NCBI GenBank assembly: GCA_025352085.1
Contig: JANXUA010000112.1
Location: 1 to 61,980, forward strand
Origin: Caulobacteraceae bacterium
GTDB lineage: Bacteria > Pseudomonadota > Alphaproteobacteria > Caulobacterales > Caulobacteraceae
Direction: 5' to 3'
DNA: 61,980 nucleotides
Every line of letters starts with the position of its first letter. Positions within the stretch are counted from its first letter, which is position 1. A model generated the notes under the pieces. That model had not been told where the DNA came from and made no database searches. It saw only the letters and a program-made list of their open reading frames with translations. The translations under genes and the position numbers were made by a program. This document shows positions 1 to 8,838 of the stretch, piece after piece.

Positions 1-209
1 TCCTGGTCGGCGTGCAGGCCTTCATCAATGTGGCGGTCAATCTCGACCTGGTGCCGACCAAGGGCATGACGTTGCCGTTCATCTCCTATGGCGGCTCGTC
101 CATGCTGGCCATGGGCCTGACCCTCGGCTTCGCCTTGGCCCTGACCCGGCGGCGTCCCGGCGCCTACGCCGCCAGCGACAGCTTCGCCAAGGCCGGCTCA
201 TTTGGTTAG
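1..209 (+). CDS. ftsW: Lipid II polymerase / SEDS protein FtsW, C-terminal fragment
   Basis: Only the last 69 or so codons are present; the gene begins upstream of the window and is read in the frame starting at base 3. The visible end contains [13 protein letters not shown], the conserved SEDS-family signature near the last membrane segments, followed by a hydrophobic helix and a short polar tail ([15 protein letters not shown]). SEDS proteins polymerise lipid II in the cytoplasmic membrane; FtsW does so at the septum. The choice of FtsW over RodA rests on the neighbour: murG follows directly, with its start overlapping this stop codon, as in the division and cell wall cluster of many bacteria. 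Confidence 0.9.
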   Translation, partial: LVGVQAFINVAVNLDLVPTKGMTLPFISYGGSSMLAMGLTLGFALALTRRRPGAYAASDSFAKAGSFG

Positions 210-1314
210 TCTTCCGGCCGCGCCGCGCAAGGTCGCCGTCATCGCCGCGGGCGGCACCGGCGGCCACCTCTTTCCCGCCCAGGCCCTCGCCGAAGCCCTG
301 ATCGCGCGCGGCTGGCGCATCATCCTGGCCACCGACGACCGGGTGCAGGGCCTAGCCCACGCCTTTCCCGCCGAGGAGATCGTCACCCTTGAAGCTGCCA
401 CGGCGCGACGCGGCGATCCGATCGGCGCGGTGCGCGCGGCCCTGACCATCCTGCGCGGCGTGGCGCAGGGACGCGGGGCGCTGCACCGTCTGAATCCGTC
501 GATCGTGGTCGGCTTCGGCGGCTATCCGTCCCTGCCGGCCCTGATCGGGGCCATCACCCAGGGCCGGCGCACCATTATCCATGAGCAGAACGCAGTGTCC
601 GGCCAGGCCAATCGCCTGCTCGCCCCCTATGTCACCGCCGTCGCCACGGCCTTTCCGATCCTGAAGAAGGCCAGCTCTGAGACCCGGGCGCGGGCCGTTG
701 TCGTAGGCAATCCGGTGCGGCCCGAGATCCGCAATCTGGCCGAGCTGGCCTACGAGCCCCCCGGCGTGGACGGCGAGGTGCGCCTCTTGATCACCGGCGG
801 CAGCCAGGGCGCGCGCCTGCTCTCCGAGCTCCTGCCCGCCGCCATTGCCAAACTGCCCGACGCCCTGCGGCTTCGCCTGCGCGTGGAACAACAGACCCGC
901 CCCGAATCCCTCGATAACGCCAAGCGGGTCTACGCCGACGCCATGGTCCAGGCCGAGATCGCGCCCTTTTTCCGCGACATGGCCGGACGCCTGGCCCGCG
1001 CGCATCTGGTGATCGGCCGCGCCGGCGCCTCGACGGTGAGCGAGGTGGCCGTGGCCGGCCGGCCGTCGATCCTCATCCCGCTCAAGGTCGCCCTCGACGA
1101 CGACCAGGGCGAGAACGCCCAGGTTCTGGCCGACGCCGGCGGCGCCGAAATCGCCCGCGAGGACGCCCTCACCCAACCGCAGATGACCCGCGCCCTGGAG
1201 ATCCTGCTCACCAACCCGCGTCGCCTGGCCAAGATGGCCTCCGCCGCCCGCGGCGTCGCCCGCCCCGACGCCGCCGAGCGCCTCGCCGACCTGGTCGAGG
1301 CGACGGCGAGGTAG
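202..1314 (+). CDS. murG: UDP-GlcNAc:undecaprenyl-PP-MurNAc-pentapeptide GlcNAc transferase MurG
   Basis: Converts lipid I to lipid II on the inner face of the cytoplasmic membrane. The 370-residue product has the N-terminal glycine-rich [10 protein letters not shown] loop (about residues 17-26), [13 protein letters not shown], the second-domain ITGGSQGA loop and the [10 protein letters not shown] nucleotide-sugar-binding segment, all typical of family GT28 MurG. The start is taken as TTG at 202, which overlaps the ftsW stop by 8 bases and implies coupled translation; no ATG lies near enough to the glycine loop to be a better choice. The gene ends 17 bases from the convergent DUF2474 gene, and murC, its usual next neighbour, is displaced about 5 kb downstream by the ars/cyd block. 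Confidence 0.95.
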   Translation: MVSLPAAPRKVAVIAAGGTGGHLFPAQALAEALIARGWRIILATDDRVQGLAHAFPAEEIVTLEAATARRGDPIGAVRAALTILRGVAQGRGALHRLNPSIVVGFGGYPSLPALIGAITQGRRTIIHEQNAVSGQANRLLAPYVTAVATAFPILKKASSETRARAVVVGNPVRPEIRNLAELAYEPPGVDGEVRLLITGGSQGARLLSELLPAAIAKLPDALRLRLRVEQQTRPESLDNAKRVYADAMVQAEIAPFFRDMAGRLARAHLVIGRAGASTVSEVAVAGRPSILIPLKVALDDDQGENAQVLADAGGAEIAREDALTQPQMTRALEILLTNPRRLAKMASAARGVARPDAAERLADLVEATAR

Positions 1315-1331
1315 GCGCGACAGGCGGCGCT

Positions 1332-1454
1332 CTACCCGATCAACGCCTTGATGCCGTAAGCGACGACGCCGAGCGCGGCGACGCTTGCCGCCCAGATGCC
1401 GACGAACCACGCCAGCCGGCGCCGCAACGATGCCGGATTCGGCGCGCGCATCAT
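1332..1454 (-). CDS. DUF2474-type small membrane subunit of a bd-type (CIO) oxidase operon
   Basis: A 40-residue peptide in the position where cyd/cio operons often carry a tiny single-pass membrane protein. The sequence has a basic amphipathic N-terminus (SLRRRLAWF) and one transmembrane helix with the motif WAASVAALGVVAYGIK, which closely fits the DUF2474 pattern. Its ATG (1452-1454) overlaps the cydB TGA (1451-1453), so it is translationally coupled to cydB. A second ATG follows directly, so the real start may be one codon later. By analogy with CydX/CydH it may stabilise the oxidase; this is inference. It is too short for most gene-calling cut-offs. Confidence 0.8.
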   Translation of the reverse strand: MMRAPNPASLRRRLAWFVGIWAASVAALGVVAYGIKALIG

Positions 1455-2458
1455 CGGTGATATCCGCCGGCGACATTCACCTTACCGCGAAACACCCAGT
1501 ACGAATAGGCGGTGTAGGCGAGAATGAGCGGGATCAGCACGCTCGCGCCGACCAGCAGAAACGCCAGGCTGCGGGCCGGCGCGGCGGCCTGCCAGATGGT
1601 GACGCTGTTGGGCACGATATGCGGATAAAAGCTGACCCCCAGGCCGACGAAGCACAGCACGAACAAGGCCTGTGACGCGAGAAACGGACTGGCCTCGCGC
1701 CGCTTGATCAAGCCTCGCATCAAAACGACGGCGGCGACCCCAACCAGGAAGGGCACGGGCGCGGTCAGCAGAACATTGGGCCAGGCGAACCAGCGGCGCC
1801 AGTACGCCGCGTTGAGAAAGGGCGTCCAGACGCTGACGACGCCGATCAAGGCCAGAGTCGCCGGGGCAAGCCACAAGGCCATCGCCCGGGCGCGATCCTG
1901 GACGTGATGCTCGGTCTTCCAGATCAGCCAGCCCGCGCCCAGCAAGGCGTAGCCGACCACCAGCGCGCGCCCTGTAAGAAGGCTGAAGGGCGTCAGCCAG
2001 TCCCACCAGCCGCCGGCATAGGCCCGGCCGGCCACCGGTATGCCCTGCACCAGGGCGCCCAGGGCGATCCCCTGCGCGAAGGCCGCGGCGGTTGAGCCGC
2101 CCGCGAAGGCCCAGTCCCACAGGAACTGACCGCGCCGGGTCTTCCAGCGAAACTCGAACGCCACGCCGCGGAAGATCAGCCCCAGCAGCATGACGATGAT
2201 CGGCGCATACAGCGCCGGCATAATGATGGCGAAGGCCAGCGGGAACACCGCCATGAGGCCGCCGCCGCCCATCACCAGCCAGGTCTCATTGCCGTCCCAA
2301 ACCGGGGCGACCGAGTTCATCATCTCGTCGCGATGCGCCTCGCCCTTCAGAAAGGGAAAAATTATGCCCACGCCCAGATCGAAGCCGTCCAGAATCACAT
2401 AGGCCAGAACCGCGAAGGCGATCAGCCCGGCCCAGATGAAGGGAAGATTGACGGTCAT
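1451..2458 (-). CDS. cydB: Cytochrome bd / cyanide-insensitive quinol oxidase subunit II
   Basis: A 335-residue polytopic membrane protein, the structural partner of CydA in the heterodimeric quinol oxidase that reduces oxygen to water. The N-terminus contains the CydB signature around ILDGFDLGVGIIFPFL and VWDGNETWLV; about eight or nine hydrophobic helices follow. ATG at 2456-2458 overlaps the cydA TGA (2455-2457), and the stop overlaps the start of the downstream DUF2474 peptide, so cydA-cydB-DUF2474 is one coupled operon. The reading frame is intact, unlike cydA upstream. Without a working CydA this subunit would have no haem-bearing partner. Confidence 0.95.
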   Translation of the reverse strand: MTVNLPFIWAGLIAFAVLAYVILDGFDLGVGIIFPFLKGEAHRDEMMNSVAPVWDGNETWLVMGGGGLMAVFPLAFAIIMPALYAPIIVMLLGLIFRGVAFEFRWKTRRGQFLWDWAFAGGSTAAAFAQGIALGALVQGIPVAGRAYAGGWWDWLTPFSLLTGRALVVGYALLGAGWLIWKTEHHVQDRARAMALWLAPATLALIGVVSVWTPFLNAAYWRRWFAWPNVLLTAPVPFLVGVAAVVLMRGLIKRREASPFLASQALFVLCFVGLGVSFYPHIVPNSVTIWQAAAPARSLAFLLVGASVLIPLILAYTAYSYWVFRGKVNVAGGYHR

Positions 2459-3900
2459 GGCCGCGCTCCCCCGTCCGTGGGGCTGAGGGCGCCTGCCGCA
2501 TCCATCGCCATGGCCGGCAGCAGGCCGCCCGCGCGGATGGGTTCGTCGGGCGAAAGTTCGGGTTCGTGCGGCCTGGGCGGCGTGTTCATCAGCCTTAAAA
2601 TGTAGAACGCACCGGCGCCGAACAGGGTGAAATAGACCACGATGAAGGCGATAAGCGACGCGCCCACGGCGGTCGCGGCGATCGGCGAGACGGACCGGGC
2701 CGTCGTGAGCAGGCCATAGACGGTATAGGGCTGACGACCGGCCTCGGTGGTAAGCCAGCCGGCGGGAACGGCCGCGAAACCCGCCGGGCCCATCGCCACG
2801 GCGGCGCGATGCAGCCAAGGGGCGTCGTAAAGCCGCCGACGCAACCGCGCCCAGAGGCTGCACAGACCCAGGCCCAGCATGGCCACGCCCAGCCCGACCA
2901 TGATGCGAAAACTCCAGAACACGATTGCGACCGGAGGCTGCCGATCCAGCGGTATGGTGTCGAGCCCGGCCAGCGGGGCGTTCAGGTCGTGCTTGAGGAT
3001 CAACGATGAAAGTTTGGGGACTTCGACAGCGAAGTCGATGCGCCGGCCCACCGAGTTGGGAACGCCGAACAGGATCAGCGGCGCGCCATGAGGGTGGCTT
3101 TGGTAGTGCCCTTCCATGGCCATCACCTTGGCCGGCTGATGCTCCAGGGTGTTGAGGCCGTGGGCGTCGCCGGCGGCGATCTGCAGCGGGGTGACCAGGA
3201 CCGTCATCCACATGGCCATGGAAAACATCACCCGGGCGGCGGGGTTTTTCCTGTCTCGCAAAAGGTGCCAGGCGCCGACGGCGCCGACCACGAACGCCGT
3301 CGTTAGATAGGCGGCCAGCACCATGTGCGTGAGCCGATAGGGGAAGGATGGGTTGAAGATCACCGCCCACCAATCGACCGGCGTAAATTGTCCGGCGGCG
3401 TTGACGCCATAGCCCGCCGGGGTCTGCATCCAGCTGTTGGCGGACAGGATCCAGAACGCTGAAAACAGCGTGCCGATAGCGACGATCAGCGTCGCCAGGA
3501 AATGCAGCTTTTCGCCGACGCGCTCGCGGCCGAACAGCATCACCCCCAAAAAGCCCGCCTCGAGAAAAAAGGCCGACAGCACTTCATAGCCCATCAAGGG
3601 CCCGATGACCGGGCCGACCTTGTCCGAAAACACGCTCCAGTTGGTGCCGAACTAGTAACTCATCACAATGCCGGAGACGACGCCCATGCCGAAGACGACG
3701 GCGAAGATCTTCTTCCAATAGTTGAACAGGTCGAAAAACACCGCCCGCCCCGTTTTGAGGTACAAGCCGTTGAGCGCCGCCAGATAGCTGGCCAACCCGA
3801 TCGAGAAGGCCGGGAAAATAATGTGAAAGCCCATGGTGAACGCAAATTGTGCGCGCGCCAAAATCAAGGGATCGAGCAGGTTCACGAACACTGCCTCCAT
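2455..3900 (-). pseudogene. cydA: Cytochrome bd / CIO-type quinol oxidase subunit I, interrupted by an in-frame amber codon
   Basis: Full length is 482 codons (ATG 3898-3900 to TGA 2455-2457), right for CydA. Codon 83 is TAG (3652-3654), in the strongly conserved stretch MSY-x-FGTNW where the family has Gln; TAG is one transition from CAG. The frame is otherwise open on both sides. Family landmarks are present: FHIIFP with a histidine near residue 26 (haem b595 ligand), RLTHMVLAAY (haem b558 histidine), FRIMVGLG (b558 methionine) and GRQPYTVYG in a short Q-loop, which with DUF2474 suggests the cyanide-insensitive subtype. Restart after the stop would lose the first membrane helices and a haem ligand. 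It is nonfunctional unless the stop is suppressed, or it is a sequencing error. Confidence 0.85.
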
Positions 3901-3962
3901 ATCGCCAAGTGCGCACCGGTTATCGCAAGACGGCGCGCAAAACGATATTGCGAAGAAAATTT

Positions 3963-4688
3963 TCAGCTCTGGGAGGGCTCGCCTGGTCCAAGACCGCTGG
4001 CGCGCGGTGCTCCCCGAGCCTGCAACAACCACCGGAACACCGCCACCGCCGCCAGGGCCCCGACGATCTGCGCGCCGATGAAGGCCGGCGCCGAGGTCGG
4101 CGCTATGCCGGCAAAGGTGTTGCTCAGGGCGCGAGCCAGCGTCACGGCGGGGTTGGCAAAGGAGGTCGAGGCGGTGAACCGATAGGCGGCGGTGATATAG
4201 AGCCCGACCATCGTCGCCGTGGCGTCGGGCCGAAACCGCACGCAGCCCAATATCGTCGCGATCAGGCCGAAGGTGGCGACGCCTTCGGAGAAGCCCTGGG
4301 CCGGACCGTCACGCAGCTTGGCGGATATCTGCAGCACCGGCTCGGCGAACATCAGATGCGCCGCCCATACGCCGAGGACCGCGCCGACGCACTGCACCGC
4401 GCCGTAGGCGAGCGCCGCGCCGGCGCCGATTTCTCGCTTGAGCGCGAACACCAGGGTGACCGCCGGGTTGAAGTGCGCGCCGGAGATCGGCCCGAAAATG
4501 GTGATCAGCACGGCCAGGCCGGCGCCGGTCGCCAAAGTGTTGCCCAGTAGGGCGATGGCCACGTTTCCCCCGGCCAGCCGCTCGCCAATGATCCCCGAGC
4601 CGATGACGACGGCCAGCAGGAGCGCCGTTCCCAGGGCCTCGGCGGTCAGGCGGCGGGCGAGATCGAACGCATGCGGGTCGTCGTTCAT
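3963..4688 (-). CDS. aqpS: MIP-family channel of an ars operon (AqpS-like, probable arsenite/metalloid channel)
   Basis: A 241-residue aquaglyceroporin with both half-membrane NPA loops: GAHFNPAVTL near residue 71 and SFANPAVTLAR in the second half, the latter with the selectivity-filter arginine. About six membrane helices are visible. It lies directly downstream of arsC with an ATGA overlap (start 4686-4688, arsC stop 4685-4687). In Sinorhizobium meliloti an aquaporin, AqpS, replaces the arsenite pump: arsenate is reduced inside the cell and arsenite leaves down its gradient. The operon context supports the same job here; a general water/glycerol channel is the alternative. cydA follows after 62 bases on the same strand. 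Confidence 0.85.
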   Translation of the reverse strand: MNDDPHAFDLARRLTAEALGTALLLAVVIGSGIIGERLAGGNVAIALLGNTLATGAGLAVLITIFGPISGAHFNPAVTLVFALKREIGAGAALAYGAVQCVGAVLGVWAAHLMFAEPVLQISAKLRDGPAQGFSEGVATFGLIATILGCVRFRPDATATMVGLYITAAYRFTASTSFANPAVTLARALSNTFAGIAPTSAPAFIGAQIVGALAAVAVFRWLLQARGAPRASGLGPGEPSQS

Positions 4689-5209
4689 TCGGCCGAGATC
4701 CCATCATCCGCACCGCTGATGGCGTCCAATCGTCGTTGCAGGGAAAGATGATCCAGGCTCGTGATCGGCAGGTTCACCAGCAGATTGATGCGATTATTCA
4801 GCCTACGGAACGCATCGGCGAAGGCCAATCCGATCTCGGCGTCGTTGCCAGTCGCGTCGGCGGGATCGGGGATGCCCCAACGCGCCGTCATCGGCTGACC
4901 CGGCCACACCGGACACATCTCAGCGGCGGCGTTATCGCAAACGGTGAAAACGAAATCGAGTTTCGGCGCGTCGGGACCGGAGAATTCCTCCCAGCTTTTC
5001 GATCGGTACGCGTCGGTCCTGAAATTTTTACTGGCGAGGAGGTCGAGGGCGTGGCGATTCACCTCGCCCTTTGGCAGGGAACCGGCCGAAAAAGCCTTGA
5101 ACCTGCCCATGCCGACGCGGTTCAGCAGCGCTTCAGCCATGATGGAGCGGGCGGAATTGCCGGTGCAGAGAAACAGAACATTGAACGGGGCGTGAGTTTG
5201 ATCGGGCAT
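4685..5209 (-). CDS. arsC: Arsenate reductase, low-molecular-weight phosphatase type
   Basis: A 174-residue cytoplasmic enzyme with the P-loop CTGNSAR (C15 to R21, the CX5R signature) directly after the first beta strand, as in thioredoxin-linked ArsC and low-molecular-weight protein tyrosine phosphatases. The DPAD region near residue 116 fits the catalytic acid loop. A strong ribosome-binding site (AGGAGG, five bases before ATG) overlaps the arsR stop codon. It lies between an ArsR-type repressor and an aquaporin, so reduction of arsenate to arsenite is the best call; tyrosine phosphatase activity is less likely. Confidence 0.88.
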   Translation of the reverse strand: MPDQTHAPFNVLFLCTGNSARSIMAEALLNRVGMGRFKAFSAGSLPKGEVNRHALDLLASKNFRTDAYRSKSWEEFSGPDAPKLDFVFTVCDNAAAEMCPVWPGQPMTARWGIPDPADATGNDAEIGLAFADAFRRLNNRINLLVNLPITSLDHLSLQRRLDAISGADDGISAE

Positions 5210-5218
5210 GGTCGCCTC

Positions 5219-5560
5219 CTATCTTGCGCACACGGCGCGACCAGCGACGTCCGCGAGGCCGGCGCAGACTTCTGGACGGCCCTGACAGCAATCCTCCGTC
5301 AGATAAATCAGGAGCGCGCTCATGGCGTCATAGTCGGCGGCGTAGATGATCGAGCGGCCGTCGCGGCGACTGGTCGCCAATCCGGCGTTGGTGAGGATGG
5401 TCAGCTGTGCCGACAGCGTGTTGGGCGTAATGCCGAGCGAGCGGGCGATGTCGCCGGCGGCGAGGCCTTCCTTGCCCGCCTTGACCAACTGCCGAAACAC
5501 CGCCAGACGGCTGTCCTGCGCCAGGGCGGCGAGACGCTTGATGGCATCTATTGATTCCAT
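5219..5560 (-). CDS. arsR: ArsR-family metalloregulatory transcriptional repressor
   Basis: A 113-residue winged-helix protein. The recognition region GDIARSLGITPNTLSAQLTIL and the wing RRDGRSIIYAAD are typical ArsR/SmtB features. Cysteines occur near the C-terminus (DCCQGRPEVC), so the arsenite-sensing site may use this C-terminal cluster rather than the CxC of the classic DNA-binding helix, where no cysteine is present. First gene of arsR-arsC-aqpS and possibly of cydAB as well. The ATG at 5558-5560 lies just downstream of a palindrome and a -10-like box, consistent with autoregulation. Confidence 0.88.
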   Translation of the reverse strand: MESIDAIKRLAALAQDSRLAVFRQLVKAGKEGLAAGDIARSLGITPNTLSAQLTILTNAGLATSRRDGRSIIYAADYDAMSALLIYLTEDCCQGRPEVCAGLADVAGRAVCAR

Positions 5561-5562
5561 AT

Positions 5563-5595
5563 TTCCATTATTATAGAATTATGGAATTGGATCAA
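5563..5595 (-). promoter_or_regulatory. Probable ArsR operator/promoter
   Basis: The inverted repeat TTCCAT-N12-ATGGAA (5563-5586) is AT-rich in a GC-rich neighbourhood and lies two bases upstream of arsR. Reading the minus strand, TATAAT (5570-5575) sits inside it. A TTGATC (5590-5595) could be the -35 box, but at only 14 bases spacing. The operator would cover the -10 box, a standard arrangement for an autoregulating repressor. Transcription starting about 7 bases after the -10 box would give an almost leaderless arsR message. Confidence 0.6.
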
Positions 5596-5636
5596 GGGTC
5601 CGGTCGGCTTTCAAGCTCGAACGGTGTGTCGGCCGC

Positions 5637-6194
5637 TCAGGACGCCTTGGCGAGGGCCGGCTCCGGTCCGTTGACGAGTTCGTCGAACAAGGTCCGGTAA
5701 TGGATCATCGCCTGGCGCAGGTCTTCGGTGCCCGCCTCGCCGCGCCCGTGCTTCAGCGCGACCTCATGCGCCGCCCGATAGTTCTGAACCACCACCGGGT
5801 GGTCGACCGAAAGATCGGCGGATCGCTGTTCGAAGTCGGTCACCGGATAGCCGCGGGTCGACATGACATCGCCGAGCAATTCGTCGGCGTGGGTCACCGC
5901 GCGCGCGGGGTCGTCGACGAATTCCTCCTGGGCCCTGCGCCACGAAACGCCGAAGCGTTCCTTGTCGCCGGCCCCAAGCGGCTTGATCGCGAAAGCGTCG
6001 ACGCGCTTTTCGCGATCCTGCAATTGAGCTTCGGCCTGCCCTCGACCGCCGCTTTGCTCAATTGTACGATCATATTCGGGTCCGAACCGGCCGCGCAGCT
6101 TGGTCGTCTTGCGATTTCTCATGATCAGCGTCAGCCCCACCGCCGCCAAAACGACGATGATCAGAACGACAAAAAGCTCAAGGTTGGTGTTCAT
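5637..6194 (-). CDS. Membrane-anchored protein of unknown function
   Basis: A 185-residue protein with one N-terminal transmembrane helix (residues about 6-26, LFVVLIIVVLAAVGLTLIM) followed by a charged soluble domain. The soluble part contains RFGPEYDRTIEQSGGRGQAE and, later, GYPVTDFEQRSADLSVDHP and VVQNYRAAHEVA, a pattern seen in uncharacterised proteins of actinobacteria and alphaproteobacteria; I do not know its function. It has its own start at 6194 and is separated from arsR by about 76 bases, so it probably has its own promoter, divergent from murC. Confidence 0.7.
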   Translation of the reverse strand: MNTNLELFVVLIIVVLAAVGLTLIMRNRKTTKLRGRFGPEYDRTIEQSGGRGQAEAQLQDREKRVDAFAIKPLGAGDKERFGVSWRRAQEEFVDDPARAVTHADELLGDVMSTRGYPVTDFEQRSADLSVDHPVVVQNYRAAHEVALKHGRGEAGTEDLRQAMIHYRTLFDELVNGPEPALAKAS

Positions 6195-6459
6195 GTCCGT
6201 CGCTCCCGCGAATTACGAGCGTGAAGGCCGGGCGCGTGGTTGCGACCGACATGGCGCGCGCGTCTCTGCGATAGGGTAACCGCTTGGACATCCGCTTGGC
6301 CACGAATCACCTAACCGGCCAGTTGAACCGAAGTTCCATCAAGCGGGTTGGGGGCGGATCACGCCGGATATGGCTGGGCTCCCGATTACGGTCATGATGA
6401 CAGGCGCCTCCACTATACCCCCTGTTTCCCCCTGGCCGCATTTGCGCTAGCTCCAGATC
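6195..6459. other. Intergenic region between the divergent DUF gene and murC
   Basis: 265 bases that should hold the promoters for murC (plus) and the membrane-anchored protein gene (minus). I see no tRNA, hairpin terminator or repeat-family copy here. In most relatives murC follows murG directly, so this promoter region must have arisen or been captured together with the inserted block. Confidence 0.5.
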
Positions 6460-7865
<1,406 letters not shown>

Positions 7866-7869
<4 letters not shown>

Positions 7870-8804
7870 GCTGGCGGAACGCCCTGCCCGCGGTTCGCGG
7901 CAAGCTGCTCATCGACGAACCTCTGGCGCCCTTCACCTGGCTTAGGGTCGGCGGGCCGGCGGAGGTTTTGTTTCTGCCGGCGGACGAGGACGACCTCGCC
8001 GCTTTCCTGAGCGCCCTTCGCACCGACATTCCCCTGACCGTTCTGGGCGTCGGCTCCAACGTCATCGTGCGCGACGGCGGGGTCGCGGGAGTGGTGGTGC
8101 GCCTGGCCGGGCGGGCCTTCGCGGGCGTCACTGTCGATGGCGGCGCCGGCGCGATCACTGTCGGGGCGGCAGCGCTCGACAGCGCCGTAGCGCGCGCCGC
8201 CGCCAAGGCCGGCATCGGCGGCCTGGAGTTCCTGGCCGGCATCCCTGGAACCGTCGGCGGAGCGGTGACCATGAACGCCGGATGCTATGGCGCCGAAACC
8301 GCCGGCGCCGTCACCGCCGTCTGGGGCGTCGACCGCGCGGGCGCCAGGCGGGTGTTCCAGGCCGCTGAGCTGGGCTACGCATATCGCCACAGCGACACCC
8401 CAGCGGGCCTCGTGTGGACCGGCGCCGCCTTCCACGGCCCGCGCGCCGATCCCGAAGTCCTCGGCCAGGCCATCGCCAACATCACCCAGCGCCGCGAGAC
8501 CACCCAGCCAATCCGCGAGAAGACCGGCGGATCGACGTTCAAGAACCCACCCGGCGACTCCGCCTGGCGCCTGATCGACGCCGCCGGCTGGCGCGGCAAA
8601 CCGTATGGCGGCGCCATGTTCTCGCCTCTGCACGCCAACTTCCTGATCAACACCGGCGAGGCGACCGCCGCCGATCTCGAAGACCTCGGCGAGGCGGTGC
8701 GAGCCGACGTCGCGGCCAAGTTCGGGGTGACCCTGGAGTGGGAAGTGAGGCGGGTGGGGAGAAAACGACGGGATGATCGTGACGAACCGAAAGATCGTGC
8801 TTAA
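7866..8804 (+). CDS. murB: UDP-N-acetylenolpyruvoylglucosamine reductase
   Basis: FAD- and NADPH-dependent reduction of UDP-GlcNAc-enolpyruvate to UDP-MurNAc. The 312-residue protein shows [26 protein letters not shown] (FAD binding), [18 protein letters not shown], and [18 protein letters not shown], which includes the active-site serine. GTG at 7866 overlaps the murC stop, indicating coupling. The last 15 residues are rich in Arg and Asp and may be a loosely conserved tail. In alphaproteobacteria ddl and ftsQAZ usually follow; here an unrelated secreted protein comes next. Confidence 0.96.
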
Positions 8805-8838
8805 GGTCGCGTGATAGCCTGATGGGGGAGCCGTTGTC

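Noticed and set aside
3652-3654. TAG in cydA read as pyrrolysine or selenocysteine
   Set aside because: Selenocysteine uses TGA; pyrrolysine needs its own tRNA and is not known in CydA. Mutation or sequencing error is simpler.
4736-5554. Open frame antisense to arsC and arsR
   Set aside because: Spans two real genes with intact catalytic and DNA-binding motifs on the other strand.
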